The notes under the pieces: generated by a model
The model's input: only the letters and a program-made list of their open reading frames with translations
What the model was told of the DNA's origin: nothing
Databases searched by the model: none
In this document: positions 25,327 through 35,345 of the stretch, piece by piece
Layout of the letters: the number at the start of each line of letters is the position of its first letter
How positions within the stretch are numbered: the first letter of the stretch is position 1
DNA from: Cellvibrio mixtus subsp. mixtus J3-8
GTDB taxonomy: Bacteria > Pseudomonadota > Gammaproteobacteria > Pseudomonadales > Cellvibrionaceae
NCBI RefSeq assembly: GCF_000766945.1
Contig: NZ_KN266209.1
Span: 82,471-146,470, forward strand
Length of the DNA stretch: 64,000 bases
Direction: 5' to 3'
Made by a program: the position numbers and the translations under genes

Positions 25327-26601
25327 ATGTTCGCAACCAATCCCAAGCTCTGCGTTATAGGTTTAGGTTATGTCGGCCTGCCACTCGCAGTAGAGTTCGG
25401 CAAAAAAATCACCACCCTCGGCTTTGATATTAATCAGGCCCGCGTTGATGCATTGAATCAAGGCGTAGATAGCACGCTTGAATTGGACGCTAATGAGCTG
25501 CGCCAAGCCAGCCACTTGAGCTATACCACTGACGAAGCAACCATTAAAGGTGCTGATGTTTATATTGTTACAGTGCCCACGCCAATCAACGATAGCAAGC
25601 AACCGGATTTAACCCCGCTGGAAAAAGCTTCTGCTTTATTGGGCCGGGTGATCGCTAAAAACGCCATAGTAGTGTTCGAATCAACCGTATACCCGGGCTG
25701 CACAGAAGAAATTTGTGTCCCCATCATCGAAAAAATTTCCGGCTTGAAATTCAATGTGGATTTCTTTGCCGGTTATAGTCCCGAGCGAATTAACCCCGGT
25801 GACAAACAACACCGCGTACACAACATCACCAAAATCACTTCGGGTTCAACGCCGGAAGTGGCTGAATATGTCGATCAACTTTATCGCCGAATTGTTGTGG
25901 TCGGCACGCACAAAGCGAGCAGTATTAAAGTTGCTGAGGCAGCCAAGGTTATTGAAAATACCCAACGCGATATCAACATCGCCCTGATCAACGAACTCTC
26001 ATTAATTTTTAAACGTTTGGATATTGATACTATCGAAGTGCTGGAAGCTGCCGGTACCAAATGGAATTTCCTGCCATTCCGCCCCGGCCTGGTGGGCGGA
26101 CACTGCATTAGCGTTGACCCATACTATCTTACCCACAAAGCGCAGCAGGTTGGCTATAACCCTGAAGTGATTTTGGCAGGCCGCCGCATTAACGATGGCA
26201 TGGGCACCTTTGTGGCTGAGTCAGTCGTAAAAATGATGACCCAACGTAAATGCCATGTAGTGGACTCCAACATCCTGATCATGGGCCTGACCTTCAAGGA
26301 AAACTGCCCTGACCTGCGCAATACTCGCGTAATCGACATTATTAATGAGCTGCGCAACTACAACGCCAACGTATCCGTTTATGATCCCTGGGCTGACGCC
26401 GCAGAAGCGCAACACGAATACGGCCTGGAATTAATTAAAGAGCCACAACCCGGCTCTTACGATGCCATCATCCTGTGCGTCGGCCATCAAAAATTCCGCG
26501 AACTGGGCGCAGAAGCCATTCGCGCACTCGGTAAACCCAACCATGTGCTCTTTGACGTAAAACATATATTGCCTAAAGAAGCAGTCGATGCACGCCTCTA
26601 A
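25327..26601 (+). CDS. tviB: Nucleotide-sugar dehydrogenase, TviB/VipA type
   Basis: A 424-residue UDP-sugar 6-dehydrogenase that oxidises C6 of a UDP-hexose (most likely UDP-GlcNAc or UDP-GalNAc) to the uronic acid with two NAD+. The Rossmann motif is [16 protein letters not shown], the catalytic Cys is in [13 protein letters not shown], and [12 protein letters not shown] and [16 protein letters not shown] are strongly TviB-like. It is closer to the Vi-antigen TviB type than to UDP-glucose dehydrogenase, so an N-acetyl-hexosaminuronate is the expected product. It is the first gene of the plus-strand unit and is followed 16 bases later by an epimerase gene. Confidence 0.9.
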   Translation: MFATNPKLCVIGLGYVGLPLAVEFGKKITTLGFDINQARVDALNQGVDSTLELDANELRQASHLSYTTDEATIKGADVYIVTVPTPINDSKQPDLTPLEKASALLGRVIAKNAIVVFESTVYPGCTEEICVPIIEKISGLKFNVDFFAGYSPERINPGDKQHRVHNITKITSGSTPEVAEYVDQLYRRIVVVGTHKASSIKVAEAAKVIENTQRDINIALINELSLIFKRLDIDTIEVLEAAGTKWNFLPFRPGLVGGHCISVDPYYLTHKAQQVGYNPEVILAGRRINDGMGTFVAESVVKMMTQRKCHVVDSNILIMGLTFKENCPDLRNTRVIDIINELRNYNANVSVYDPWADAAEAQHEYGLELIKEPQPGSYDAIILCVGHQKFRELGAEAIRALGKPNHVLFDVKHILPKEAVDARL

Positions 26602-26617
26602 CTTGTAAGGACCAACT

Positions 26618-27625
26618 ATGAAAGTGTTAGTTACAGGAACAGCGGGCTTTATTGGCTCCACCCTCGCCAAGCGTTTGCTTGCCCGTGGCGATGAGGTTAT
26701 CGGGATCGATAACCTGAATGATTATTACGATGTGCAAATCAAAAAAGATCGTCTCGCCCGTTTAACTGGCGACAGCGGATTTACCGATATCCGTTGCAAC
26801 CTGGAAGATAAAACGGCGATCGATAATGTATTTAAAACCCACAAGCCGGATCGCGTTGTTAACCTCGCAGCGCAAGCCGGTGTGCGCTATTCGCTGGTAA
26901 ATCCACAAGCGTATATCGATGCAAATATCACCGGCTTCCTGAATATCCTGGAAGGCTGCCGCCATTTCGGCACCGACAATCTGGTGTATGCATCAAGCAG
27001 CTCAGTGTATGGCCTCAATACGTCTATGCCCTTCTCTGTGCACAACAACGTTGACCATCCTGTCAGCCTGTATGCGACCAGCAAAAAAGCCAATGAATTG
27101 ATGGCGCATACCTACAGCCACTTATTCAATATCCCCACCACCGGCCTGCGCTTTTTTACCGTCTATGGCCCATGGGGCAGACCGGATATGGCGCTCTTCA
27201 TCTTCACCAAAAAAATCCTTGCCGGCGAACCGATTGATGTATTCAACTACGGTCACCATCGTCGCGACTTCACCTATATTGATGACATCGTCGAAGGTGT
27301 TATCCGCACGGTGGACCAGGTAGCTCCCGTCAATCCAAACTGGAGCGGAGACAAACCCGATCCTGCGACATCCAAAGCGCCTTACCGCATTTACAATATC
27401 GGCTCTAATAATCCGGTTGAGCTGTTGCGCTATATCGAAGTGCTGGAAGATTGTTTGGGCAAAAAAGCCATCAAGAATTTATTGCCAATGCAACCCGGTG
27501 ATGTGCCTGATACTTACGCCAATGTCGATGCATTGATTGAGGATGTAGATTACAAACCCACTACCCCGGTCGAAGTCGGTATAGAAAACTTTGTTAAGTG
27601 GTATCGCGATTACTACAAAGTATAA
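26618..27625 (+). CDS. NAD-dependent nucleotide-sugar epimerase (UDP-uronate 4-epimerase-like)
   Basis: A 335-residue extended short-chain dehydrogenase. It has the NAD motif [16 protein letters not shown], the catalytic pair in [15 protein letters not shown] (Tyr-x3-Lys), the Ser region YASSSSVYG and [18 protein letters not shown], a signature of UDP-glucuronate 4-epimerase (CapI/LpsL) relatives. It directly follows the TviB-type dehydrogenase, so it probably epimerises that enzyme's UDP-uronic acid product at C4, analogous to TviC. Whether the true substrate is UDP-GlcA or UDP-GlcNAcA cannot be settled by eye; no UDP-glucose dehydrogenase is present in the window, favouring the N-acetylated form. 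Confidence 0.85.
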   Translation: MKVLVTGTAGFIGSTLAKRLLARGDEVIGIDNLNDYYDVQIKKDRLARLTGDSGFTDIRCNLEDKTAIDNVFKTHKPDRVVNLAAQAGVRYSLVNPQAYIDANITGFLNILEGCRHFGTDNLVYASSSSVYGLNTSMPFSVHNNVDHPVSLYATSKKANELMAHTYSHLFNIPTTGLRFFTVYGPWGRPDMALFIFTKKILAGEPIDVFNYGHHRRDFTYIDDIVEGVIRTVDQVAPVNPNWSGDKPDPATSKAPYRIYNIGSNNPVELLRYIEVLEDCLGKKAIKNLLPMQPGDVPDTYANVDALIEDVDYKPTTPVEVGIENFVKWYRDYYKV

Positions 27626-27656
27626 AACTGCACTGTTTGCATGAATGTGCAGTTTT
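27624..27656 (+). terminator. Terminator hairpin overlapping the epimerase stop codon
   Basis: AAAACTGCAC (27624-27633) pairs exactly with GTGCAGTTTT (27647-27656) around a 13-base loop, followed by ATTT. The stem starts inside the stop codon region of the epimerase gene. It can act as a terminator or an mRNA 3'-end protector and is backed up by a second hairpin directly downstream. Confidence 0.65.
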
Positions 27657-27663
27657 ATTTGCT

Positions 27664-27694
27664 AAACGGCATCGCAAGATGCCGTTTTGGTTTT
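27664..27694 (+). terminator. Second tandem intrinsic terminator
   Basis: AAACGGCATC (27664-27673) and GATGCCGTTT (27678-27687) form a perfect ten-base-pair stem with a GCAA tetraloop, followed by a T-rich stretch. It separates the dehydrogenase-epimerase pair from the deacetylase gene, which therefore probably has its own promoter or depends on read-through. Confidence 0.85.
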
Positions 27695-27744
27695 CAACCC
27701 AAACCTATTATTGAACATAACCGCGAACACAAAAGAGTGGCTTT

Positions 27745-28638
27745 ATGAACAACACCGCTATCACCCATGCCATGACTGTCGATGTGGAGGATTATTATCA
27801 CGTTGCCGCCTTTGCCCAGGTGATCAAACCCGAAGACTGGCCACAATGGCCATCCCGAGTGGAAGCCAATACCGAAAAACTCTTGCAGTTGTTCGATGAT
27901 AGAAATATCAAAATTACATTTTTTATTTTGGGTTGGGTGGCAGAGCGCTATCCGGAACTGGTCAAAAAAATTCGTGCGCAGGGCCATGAAATTGCCTCGC
28001 ACGGATACAGCCACCAGTTAATTTACAAACAAACCCCGGAAGTATTTCGCGCAGAAACTGCGAAGTCCAAGCAGATCCTGGAAGACCTGGCACAAACACC
28101 TATCACTGGCTATCGCGCCGCCAGTTATTCAATCACGCGCAAATCGCTGTGGGCCCTGGATATTCTTGCCGAACTGGGTTTCACATGGGACTCAAGCATT
28201 TTCCCGACTCGCCATGACAACTACGGAATTCCCGGTAGCCCTGAAGAGCCCTACCGTATTATTACCAGCAACGGCACTCCGCTATTAGAATTCCCACTTA
28301 CTACCGCAAAAGTACTGGGACAATCAGTTCCCGCTGCCGGCGGTGGCTATTTTCGCCAATACCCATATGCGCTATCACGTTGGCTATTTAATCGCGCCAG
28401 CCACAATCAAGCAAAGCCGCAGATTTTTTACCTGCACCCCTGGGAAATCGACCCCGACCAGCCTCGCGTCCCCAATGCCAGTTGGTTCAGCAATTTCCGC
28501 CACTACACAAACCTGAAACGCTGCATGCCGCGCCTGGAAAATATGATCCGCGACTTCCCCTTCGGCACCATGAGCCAAAGCCTTGGCTCAACCCAAATAA
28601 CCCGGGAACTGAATATCAGGGAATTAGCAGGAAATTAA
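27745..28638 (+). CDS. XrtA/PEP-CTERM-locus polysaccharide deacetylase
   Basis: A 297-residue CE4 deacetylase. The subfamily signature [14 protein letters not shown] near the N-terminus, motif 2 as [22 protein letters not shown] (motif 3), [14 protein letters not shown] and the C-terminal [14 protein letters not shown] with following conserved block are typical of the exosortase-locus deacetylase subfamily. It should de-N-acetylate amino sugars in the EPS. No signal peptide is visible, which is normal in this subfamily. It lies after two terminator hairpins and before the tRNA gene, on the strand opposite to the main EPS operon. Confidence 0.92.
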   Translation: MNNTAITHAMTVDVEDYYHVAAFAQVIKPEDWPQWPSRVEANTEKLLQLFDDRNIKITFFILGWVAERYPELVKKIRAQGHEIASHGYSHQLIYKQTPEVFRAETAKSKQILEDLAQTPITGYRAASYSITRKSLWALDILAELGFTWDSSIFPTRHDNYGIPGSPEEPYRIITSNGTPLLEFPLTTAKVLGQSVPAAGGGYFRQYPYALSRWLFNRASHNQAKPQIFYLHPWEIDPDQPRVPNASWFSNFRHYTNLKRCMPRLENMIRDFPFGTMSQSLGSTQITRELNIRELAGN

Positions 28639-28717
28639 TTAGGCATCGCCGGTGGACGACCACAGGCAAGATCAGTAAAATCGCGGGCCTTGCGCAAATG
28701 CGCATTCCCCAAAATAT

Positions 28718-28794
28718 GCACCTGTAGCTCAGTTGGATAGAGTAGCGGTTTCCGAAGCCGTTGGTCGCTGGTTCGAATCCAGTCAGGTGCGCCA
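28718..28794 (+). tRNA. tRNA-Arg, anticodon CCG
   Basis: A complete 77-base tRNA. The acceptor stem GCACCTG pairs with CAGGTGC, the D arm carries GCTCAGTTGGATAGAGT, the anticodon loop TTCCGAA reads CCG (codon CGG, Arg), and the T arm has GTTCGAATCC in a five-base-pair stem. The discriminator G is followed by an encoded CCA. A short T run (28795-28799 region) follows and may terminate it. It sits exactly between the XrtA-type EPS locus and the O-antigen-like locus. Confidence 0.96.
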
Positions 28795-28818
28795 TTTTTA
28801 CCCCGAAAATCCATTCTT

Positions 28819-29853
28819 TTATCGGATTCTTTTCTTCATCATCCGGATTGCAGGCTTCTCAATTAAATACCAGGAAAAATAACCAACGATGATGGCAATG
28901 ATCGCAGCTGCAATTTGATTAAATAAAATTCCTTGTGCCGGATACACCATAACCAGGCATTGTTGGATGATGAAGCCATAAATATAAATTCCGTAGGAGG
29001 GATCTCCAGGAAACCTCAGGGTTTTGGTGAACAAGGCAGTGCCGCTTAAATAAAGGCAGACGTAAAAAAATACACAATAAAACGCGAGCTGCTGCAATGG
29101 CGTTTGCCACATTAAAAATACAGCCCCCAAACACAATACAATGCCTTTTATTCCAAGCACCAATCGGTACCGGAGCAAAGTGGCTAACGCACCAATGCAA
29201 AAACAACCACCTAACAAAAGGGGTTCTTTAAATTTTATTAGTTCACTTGGCCACAACGAAACACAATAGAAAATCAGGATGATAATTGCCAATAGCATTA
29301 AACCAGCAAAATTATGATGCCACCTAAGTACCAACAAATAAAAAAATATAAGGCTTGCATAACACATCACCTCTAATGGAAGCGTCCACAAAGAGCCATT
29401 AACCGTTGATGTTTGAGCATTCGTAAAAACGCCTGGCAATTCCCACTGCAATCCAATAAGTGATGAATTGTGCAACCAATAGCGCCAGGTTTGAGGATGT
29501 AACAGATACTCTTCCACCGAAAGACTTGTCACTATCAAGCCAAGCACAAACACAGATAGAAAGATACACACAAATAATCCGGGGAAAATCCTGACTGCGC
29601 GACGAAGAAGGAATGGAAAAATTTGTGGCCGGACCAGCAGGCTATGCGTAACCAACAACCCGCTCAGCATAAAAAAAAATTTCACCGCCAGGGAGCCCGA
29701 ATAGTCAAATCCAAGCCAGTCAAAAACAAAATCACTACCAGCTTCCCCGGGTAAAAATGTAGAAGCATGCCCATAAATTACCAGCAACGCTGCTATTACC
29801 CGAAAAATATCAAGATTATTATTTTGTGGTTGCAGCAGCTGTGAAAGAATCAT
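28819..29853 (-). CDS. Acyltransferase 3 family membrane protein
   Basis: A 344-residue membrane acyltransferase of the OafA/NolL type with about ten spans. The active-site region reads [20 protein letters not shown] (Arg followed ten residues later by His), then [16 protein letters not shown], which is the F-F-x-L-S-G-F equivalent, and [11 protein letters not shown], the W-T/S-L-x-x-E motif. It lacks a C-terminal SGNH domain. It is transcribed just after the larger acyltransferase at 29899, so both may acylate the same O-antigen or different positions of it. Confidence 0.87.
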   Translation of the reverse strand: MILSQLLQPQNNNLDIFRVIAALLVIYGHASTFLPGEAGSDFVFDWLGFDYSGSLAVKFFFMLSGLLVTHSLLVRPQIFPFLLRRAVRIFPGLFVCIFLSVFVLGLIVTSLSVEEYLLHPQTWRYWLHNSSLIGLQWELPGVFTNAQTSTVNGSLWTLPLEVMCYASLIFFYLLVLRWHHNFAGLMLLAIIILIFYCVSLWPSELIKFKEPLLLGGCFCIGALATLLRYRLVLGIKGIVLCLGAVFLMWQTPLQQLAFYCVFFYVCLYLSGTALFTKTLRFPGDPSYGIYIYGFIIQQCLVMVYPAQGILFNQIAAAIIAIIVGYFSWYLIEKPAIRMMKKRIR

Positions 29854-29898
29854 TGGTAACCAACATGAGTGGATCTATGGAAGACCTCTTCACTGAAA

Positions 29899-31839
29899 TT
29901 AGTGAGCATTAGGCGGCGGCAAACCCAATGCTTTCAGATCTTTTGCATAATTGTTTGCAATCAACTCCCCCACATAAGTGGCAAAGCCAAAAGAAAGATG
30001 ATGTACGTCGTAAAACATTGGTTCGCCGTTCGCAAAAGTCAAGCATGACGACAATTCCGAAGTAGGGCAAAGCATCTTGAATTTATTGATATATAAATAG
30101 GGTAATGTCTTTGACAACTCCACGGGTGACTCAGCGCGCTCATTCGGCTTAAAGAAAGTTACATAATCAGGGCTTTTACACGCGTCAAAGCTTCCCGCAT
30201 TATTTTTGATAGTTGCACAATCCATTGATGTTTCTAGATAGCTACCTAAAGCAATTAATTTTATATTCTTATTTTTTTGCATCATATTTTCAAGAATCGA
30301 CCACATATTGATGGCCACGTACTCAAAACCTGTATGAGTGCTGTAAACAATATGGGTAATTTTATTAAAAAACTTTGGATCACCGAGCATGGCAAAACGC
30401 TTCCCACATTGCAGCTCATTTTCTGGTGAATACATTACTCCCTCTTTAATTTCCAAAGAGCAGCCGTTCGTAGTACCAAAAGTAATTAAATTTACGTTTT
30501 CATTATTGCCATACAAATAATGAAACATGTTGAAGCCGTCAGGTTCATGGGAATTTCCCAATACCAATATCTGAATAGGTCTATCCATTGGGCATTTAGT
30601 GGCATTTTCAAATTCAAGTATCGAACAAGCATTCAGAGTATTTTTATAACGACCAGATTTTCCGCGCTCAATATCAGATGCCGATAAAGGTTTATTATCG
30701 TAACGCCAGGTCCAGCCATCAGATAATTTCATACCTAACCCAAGCAAACCAAATAACAGCATTAACGATACACAAAACGCGACGCCCCAACGTTTTATAT
30801 AATTTGCATCAGCTTTGCGAAAAGGTTGTTCGATACACCAATAACTCACCATCGCTAACACCAAAGTCAGCAGCACCATCAAACTGGTATTTTTTAATGA
30901 AATGGTATTTATATTTAAATACCTTGCAAAGACGTAAACCGGCCAATGCATGAGATACAGAGAATAACTTAATTTACCAATCATTAATGCCGGTGCGTTA
31001 CCTAGCAGCTTTCGCGCACCAAAACTCTCCCCGGTAAGAATAAGCAAAGCAGTACCGAAACAAACTGGCAATGCATTGATATAGGGAAATACAGACGATT
31101 TATCCAAAGTAACCATGCTGTAAGTTATTAGTACAACGCCTAGTAGAAATCCTATGTTTTGATGGATGCGCGTGAGCTTATATTTTTTTTCCACCAGTAC
31201 ACAGAGTGCACCCACGGCAAATTCAAATACCCGAAATGGAGTGAGAAAAAACATAGCCGATGCAGAATCGGGCTCATTGCTGGCTACCCAAAGATAGTTC
31301 AGTAAAAAACTGCCAGCAAATAAAGTGACAATACCAATTAATAACAACCTGGCACGCACGAGAGCCCACAAAACCAGGGGCCAAAATACATAGAACTGTT
31401 CTTCAACGCTGAGCGACCAAGTATGCAGTAGCGGCTTGGTATGTGATGCAACATCAAAATAACCACTCTCATACCAAAACAACAAGTTTGATACAGAAAA
31501 CGCTGCCGAGGTTAAAGAACCACCAAAAGCCACCAGGTTTTCTGGTGAAAAAAATAGATATACACCTATCGAGGTAATCAGAAATGTAAATGCCAGCGCA
31601 GGCAGTAACCTGCGTGCACGACGACGGTAGAAATTTGCAAAATGAATTGTGCGGTCAACCTCCATCTCCCTCAATAACAAACGAGAAATCACAAATCCAC
31701 TAATTACAAAAAAAATATCAACACCAATAAAGCCCGCAGCAAACCCATTGACACCGAAGTGAAACAACAACACTGCAATTACCGCCAGTGCCCGAATACC
31801 ATCAATATGCTCCAAATAACTTTTAGATCCCGGGTTCAT
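29899..31839 (-). CDS. OafA-type acyltransferase with C-terminal SGNH domain
   Basis: A 646-residue two-domain protein. The N-terminal acyltransferase-3 domain has ten or more spans, with HIDGIRALAVIAVLLFHFG (R-x(10)-H), VDIFFVISGFVISRLL and HTWSLSVEEQFYVFWPLV. After the last span near residue 370 comes a periplasmic SGNH-like domain: ILVLGNSHEPDGF provides the nucleophile block (GNSH replaces GDSH) and FYDVHHLSFGFATYVGELI the terminal D-x-x-H motif. Such proteins O-acetylate surface polysaccharide on the periplasmic side, with acetyl passing from the membrane domain to the SGNH domain. Length and order are normal. Confidence 0.9.
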   Translation of the reverse strand: MNPGSKSYLEHIDGIRALAVIAVLLFHFGVNGFAAGFIGVDIFFVISGFVISRLLLREMEVDRTIHFANFYRRRARRLLPALAFTFLITSIGVYLFFSPENLVAFGGSLTSAAFSVSNLLFWYESGYFDVASHTKPLLHTWSLSVEEQFYVFWPLVLWALVRARLLLIGIVTLFAGSFLLNYLWVASNEPDSASAMFFLTPFRVFEFAVGALCVLVEKKYKLTRIHQNIGFLLGVVLITYSMVTLDKSSVFPYINALPVCFGTALLILTGESFGARKLLGNAPALMIGKLSYSLYLMHWPVYVFARYLNINTISLKNTSLMVLLTLVLAMVSYWCIEQPFRKADANYIKRWGVAFCVSLMLLFGLLGLGMKLSDGWTWRYDNKPLSASDIERGKSGRYKNTLNACSILEFENATKCPMDRPIQILVLGNSHEPDGFNMFHYLYGNNENVNLITFGTTNGCSLEIKEGVMYSPENELQCGKRFAMLGDPKFFNKITHIVYSTHTGFEYVAINMWSILENMMQKNKNIKLIALGSYLETSMDCATIKNNAGSFDACKSPDYVTFFKPNERAESPVELSKTLPYLYINKFKMLCPTSELSSCLTFANGEPMFYDVHHLSFGFATYVGELIANNYAKDLKALGLPPPNAH

Positions 31840-31988
31840 AACTACTTCTTCACTCTTTCTTTCATTGTGGTATTAGGTAAAAGGCGGTTAGGAGCAAGAC
31901 ACTGGATGTCGTTACCCATCTGGAATATATCAGTGTTGTTATTTTACGATTGTAATGGTTGGTTCAGGTTTAAAGGTTCTGGATGGAA

Positions 31989-33749
31989 TTAATTTTTAAC
32001 CTCTATCTTCCCTACCAACATGCTTGATTTCCAATTATCGATTGAATATTCGATTTTGTAAAAACCAGGAACGGATTTGTATTCATCGGGTAAATAAAAT
32101 GTAATTACATCACCTGTAAACACAGTTTCATCAACTGGCTTACCATTAATATTGATTTGGGCTTTAACATCAGAACCTACAATAGGGGTTGATAACTTAA
32201 TCCAAATACCGTCAGATGATTGGGTGCTGATCACTTGTGGCCCCCAAGCGGATACAGGCGGAGCTTTTATTTGTATCACAGGGAATATTTTATATTTCCA
32301 CTGAAAATCATGATTAAAAAGGTTTAATTGGTTTTTAATCATTAAATTTAACAATTCGTTTCTTTTAGCTTCCGGCAGCTTGCAAACTGGAGAGGAAAAA
32401 CTGGTACACCTACCTGCTGGTAACGCGGGATCATTCACATAATCTGCGATTGCCCTGGACTGTCCATCTACCCATTTTGAAATCCAGGGAACAGCCGCAT
32501 AAGCACTAGTACTGAAGTAAAACTGGGCACATAGCATTATCGGCAAAACAACAACTACGGTTATCTTCCCAACTATTATTTGCCCTTGCGTCAAGGTGGG
32601 CCGGAAACAATATTTAATGAACAAAGCAAATGGAATTAATTGATATACGAGCACATATCTAGGCTGGTTTAGATAGCCTATGCCAAACTCCGGCAATCGA
32701 CCAACAACAATTGCAGCAACCGATAACGTTGCATGCACCAAAATAAATGTAACCAAAAAATCAACGAGGGTTTGCCGCCGCTTTTTAAACACCATTGAAA
32801 CAAAGTGTTCAATGTAAAAATACAATACAGGAATAGCGATAACCCAGGACAAGAATGTCTGATAGTTACCTGCGCGCGCAAGATGTTCTGAATGAATCAG
32901 GGATGATGAAAAAACGATCCGTATAAATTCAAGGTAGAAGCTGATACTTAGTAAATCGATGCTCTTATTACCAGCTTTTGGCTGCGCGGCCCCGCCCATG
33001 AAATTAATATTTATAACAATAAAATAAACAGCAACAATAAATGCGGAGCATGCTACCCACATCAATGCTCTTTTTCTGGAAATTTCATTGTCACTGAAAG
33101 AAATAAGCCCTACTGCAGTAGTTAAGCTTAACCATGTGATGATACTGGCGGTATCGCCAATCAATATAAAGATAGCGGCGGCGATGAGCATTGCACTAAT
33201 GGTTAATTGGTATTTCAAAAATTTCCAGGCAAAAAACGATAATAAAAGCGCAAGGAAAAATGGCAAATATGAAAAAGTTACCAACGGCCAGCTATAGAGC
33301 TCCCTGCTATTCAGAGAAGTAAAGGTTAGGATTGCAAGCACAAAAAAACCTGCGCCAGATAGCGTGATGGATTGGTTTATTATTTTTTTTATATAAATCG
33401 ACAGAAACAAAAAGATAGTGAAAACAATCCCGGCAAAACCGGCTATTGCTTCATACTTAAAATCAAGATTAAAAAATTTATAATTGATAAACAAAAAAAT
33501 CTTGTTTAGTGGTTGCGCGTGGTCTGTTAGACCACGTTTTACAAAAATATCTGTCCATGAAAACCCTTGCTCTATCCATGGTTGAATTTGTGACGCAAGG
33601 AAATACCATCCGTCATCGCGTATAATTGGGCTCGCTGCGACACTGATGAAATACATTACGTTGAACAATAAAAAAATTGTCATCGCCACTACAAGTAGCA
33701 ACATATTTTCAGCTTTTGAATCGAAATTGGGCCGGGCGAGCTTATCCAT
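31989..33749 (-). CDS. Large membrane protein, candidate GT-C glycosyltransferase
   Basis: A 586-residue polytopic protein that I do not recognise as a named family. It has about ten spans between residues 20 and 425 and a C-terminal extracytoplasmic beta-rich domain (from about 430; for example VKAQININGKPVDETVF). In the first periplasmic loop it has RDDGWYFLASQIQPW, and later a DHAQPLNKIFLF stretch, reminiscent of the acidic-motif and second-loop layout of GT-C enzymes, which use polyprenyl-phosphate sugars. With GtrA and GtrB homologues upstream in the same unit, it is a good candidate for the specific transferase (GtrC-equivalent) of a three-component glycan decoration system. That role is inference. 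Confidence 0.55.
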   Translation of the reverse strand: MDKLARPNFDSKAENMLLLVVAMTIFLLFNVMYFISVAASPIIRDDGWYFLASQIQPWIEQGFSWTDIFVKRGLTDHAQPLNKIFLFINYKFFNLDFKYEAIAGFAGIVFTIFLFLSIYIKKIINQSITLSGAGFFVLAILTFTSLNSRELYSWPLVTFSYLPFFLALLLSFFAWKFLKYQLTISAMLIAAAIFILIGDTASIITWLSLTTAVGLISFSDNEISRKRALMWVACSAFIVAVYFIVININFMGGAAQPKAGNKSIDLLSISFYLEFIRIVFSSSLIHSEHLARAGNYQTFLSWVIAIPVLYFYIEHFVSMVFKKRRQTLVDFLVTFILVHATLSVAAIVVGRLPEFGIGYLNQPRYVLVYQLIPFALFIKYCFRPTLTQGQIIVGKITVVVVLPIMLCAQFYFSTSAYAAVPWISKWVDGQSRAIADYVNDPALPAGRCTSFSSPVCKLPEAKRNELLNLMIKNQLNLFNHDFQWKYKIFPVIQIKAPPVSAWGPQVISTQSSDGIWIKLSTPIVGSDVKAQININGKPVDETVFTGDVITFYLPDEYKSVPGFYKIEYSIDNWKSSMLVGKIEVKN

Positions 33750-33754
33750 CAGAT

Positions 33755-34900
33755 TTATTTTGCATCCTCAAAAAAAGAATAGATGGTTTTTATAACCTCA
33801 TCCTGATATTCCTCCAGGCCGATCCAGAGCGGTAAGCGGACCAACTTTTCTGACATAGCATCTGTTATTGTTAACGCCTCATTAAACCGTCCGAGCCGTA
33901 ATCCTGCCGGGGCACTATGTAGTGGGACGTAATGAAAAACACTGGAAATTTTCTTCTCTTTTAAAAACTCAATAAAACGGGTTCTGGTAGCCAAATCACT
34001 TAACAATAAATAGTACATGTGCGCATTATGTGTAGCGTTATCAGGAACAATCGGGCGGCGAACCAAACCGCGTTGTTCAAGACCTACAAACGATGCGTGG
34101 TATTTATTCCAGATATCAAGGCGCTTTGTGGTGATCTCATCTGCCGCTTCCATTTGCGCCCACAAAAAGGCAGCAATCAATTCGCCAGGCAGATAACTTG
34201 AGCCAACATCACACCAGGTATATTTATCAACCTGACCACGAAAAAACTGGCTTCTATTAGTCCCTTTCTCGCGAATAATTTCCGCACGTAACGCCAGGGA
34301 TTCGTCATTGACCAATAACGCACCGCCTTCACCAGAAATAATATTTTTTGTTTCATGAAAACTCAGGCAACCGAAGTGGCCGATTGACCCCAGCGGTTTA
34401 CCGTTATAAGTAGACATAATTCCCTGAGCTGCGTCTTCTATTACAAATAAATTATGACGATGCGCAATGTCCATAATGACATCCATCTCACACGGCACTC
34501 CAGCGTAGTGTACAGGCACTATCGCTTTGGTACGCGGAGTAATTGCTTGCTCAATCAACCCTTCATTAATATTCAGTGTATCGGGGCGAATATCTACAAA
34601 AACCGGAACACCGCCCCTTAATACAAATGCATTTGCAGTGGATACAAATGTATAGGAGGGCATAATGATTTCATCACCAGGTTTAATATCAATTAGCAAC
34701 GCAGCTATCTCTAATGCCGCAGTGCAAGAATGTGTTAATAATGCAGTGTCAGCACCGGTGCGTTTTTCCAGCCATGAATGGCATTTTTTTGTAAATGCAC
34801 CGTCACCCGCAAGATGTCCGTTAGCGTGAGCTTGCGCTATGTACCAAAGCTCACGGCCGGTCATATAAGGTTTGTTAAAAGGTATATTAACTGGCTGCAT
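33755..34900 (-). CDS. wecE: dTDP-4-amino-4,6-dideoxygalactose transaminase
   Basis: A 381-residue PLP-dependent sugar aminotransferase of the DegT/DnrJ/EryC1 family. Long stretches follow the E. coli WecE (RffA) pattern, such as DEIIMPSYTFVSTANAFVLR, IREKGTNRSQFFRGQVDKY and WAQMEAADEI; the PLP lysine is in SFHETKNI. The enzyme converts dTDP-4-keto-6-deoxyglucose (the RmlB product) to dTDP-Fuc4N. An ATG at 34900 gives the family N-terminus; the upstream extension to 34954 lies within the gtrA-like gene and is unlikely. The nearby hexapeptide acyltransferase could supply the WecD step, giving dTDP-Fuc4NAc. Confidence 0.92.
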   Translation of the reverse strand: MQPVNIPFNKPYMTGRELWYIAQAHANGHLAGDGAFTKKCHSWLEKRTGADTALLTHSCTAALEIAALLIDIKPGDEIIMPSYTFVSTANAFVLRGGVPVFVDIRPDTLNINEGLIEQAITPRTKAIVPVHYAGVPCEMDVIMDIAHRHNLFVIEDAAQGIMSTYNGKPLGSIGHFGCLSFHETKNIISGEGGALLVNDESLALRAEIIREKGTNRSQFFRGQVDKYTWCDVGSSYLPGELIAAFLWAQMEAADEITTKRLDIWNKYHASFVGLEQRGLVRRPIVPDNATHNAHMYYLLLSDLATRTRFIEFLKEKKISSVFHYVPLHSAPAGLRLGRFNEALTITDAMSEKLVRLPLWIGLEEYQDEVIKTIYSFFEDAK

Positions 34901-35345
34901 AATTTTTCCCGGAGAAAACCCAATATTTAAAAATAACAAATAAGTAAGCGGCAACTACAAATACGGACGCGGCTTGTACCAGCGCGTGTGATAAACCCAT
35001 ATAATCCACAAGAAATAATAGCAATAAAAAATTAATGCCATACCCAATAAGATGAGCAATTAAATAACGGGCAATAGCATGTTTGTAATTTGCCGTGTGG
35101 GAAAACGTTAACTTTCTGTGACCGTAAAAACCAATTCCCAGACCGATAACATATACCACTGACATCGATACTTTTGGTTCCGCGCCCCAAACAACCAAGA
35201 GTAAATAGCATGCATAAAGCGCAGCATTAATTCCCAAACCAACCAAGCCATATCGCATTAATTGGCGAAAGCCTGTACCTGATAACATTCCATACAGATG
35301 CTGGAGTACACTTTTTTTTCCTTCCGACCCTGGGATAGATTTCAT
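34887..35345 (-). CDS. GtrA-family membrane protein
   Basis: A 152-residue protein with four membrane spans and the GtrA pattern: RQLMRYGLVGLGINAALYACYLLL in the first helix, GFYGHRKLTFSHTANY in the first cytosolic loop and FKYWVFSGK at the end. GtrA-type proteins are proposed flippases for polyprenyl-phosphate sugars made by GtrB. The gene overlaps the acyltransferase gene upstream by four bases and the wecE start by 14. Together with the GtrB-like gene at 35939 and the large membrane protein at 31989 it forms a plausible decoration module. Confidence 0.88.
   Translation of the reverse strand: MKSIPGSEGKKSVLQHLYGMLSGTGFRQLMRYGLVGLGINAALYACYLLLVVWGAEPKVSMSVVYVIGLGIGFYGHRKLTFSHTANYKHAIARYLIAHLIGYGINFLLLLFLVDYMGLSHALVQAASVFVVAAYLFVIFKYWVFSGKNYAAS

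Noticed and set aside
25754..25987. Open frames on the opposite strands or other frames of strong genes (for example within tviB, prsT and gspD) were considered as extra genes.
   Set aside because: They lie wholly inside well-supported genes, have no ribosome binding sites or recognisable motifs, and show no independent coding character.
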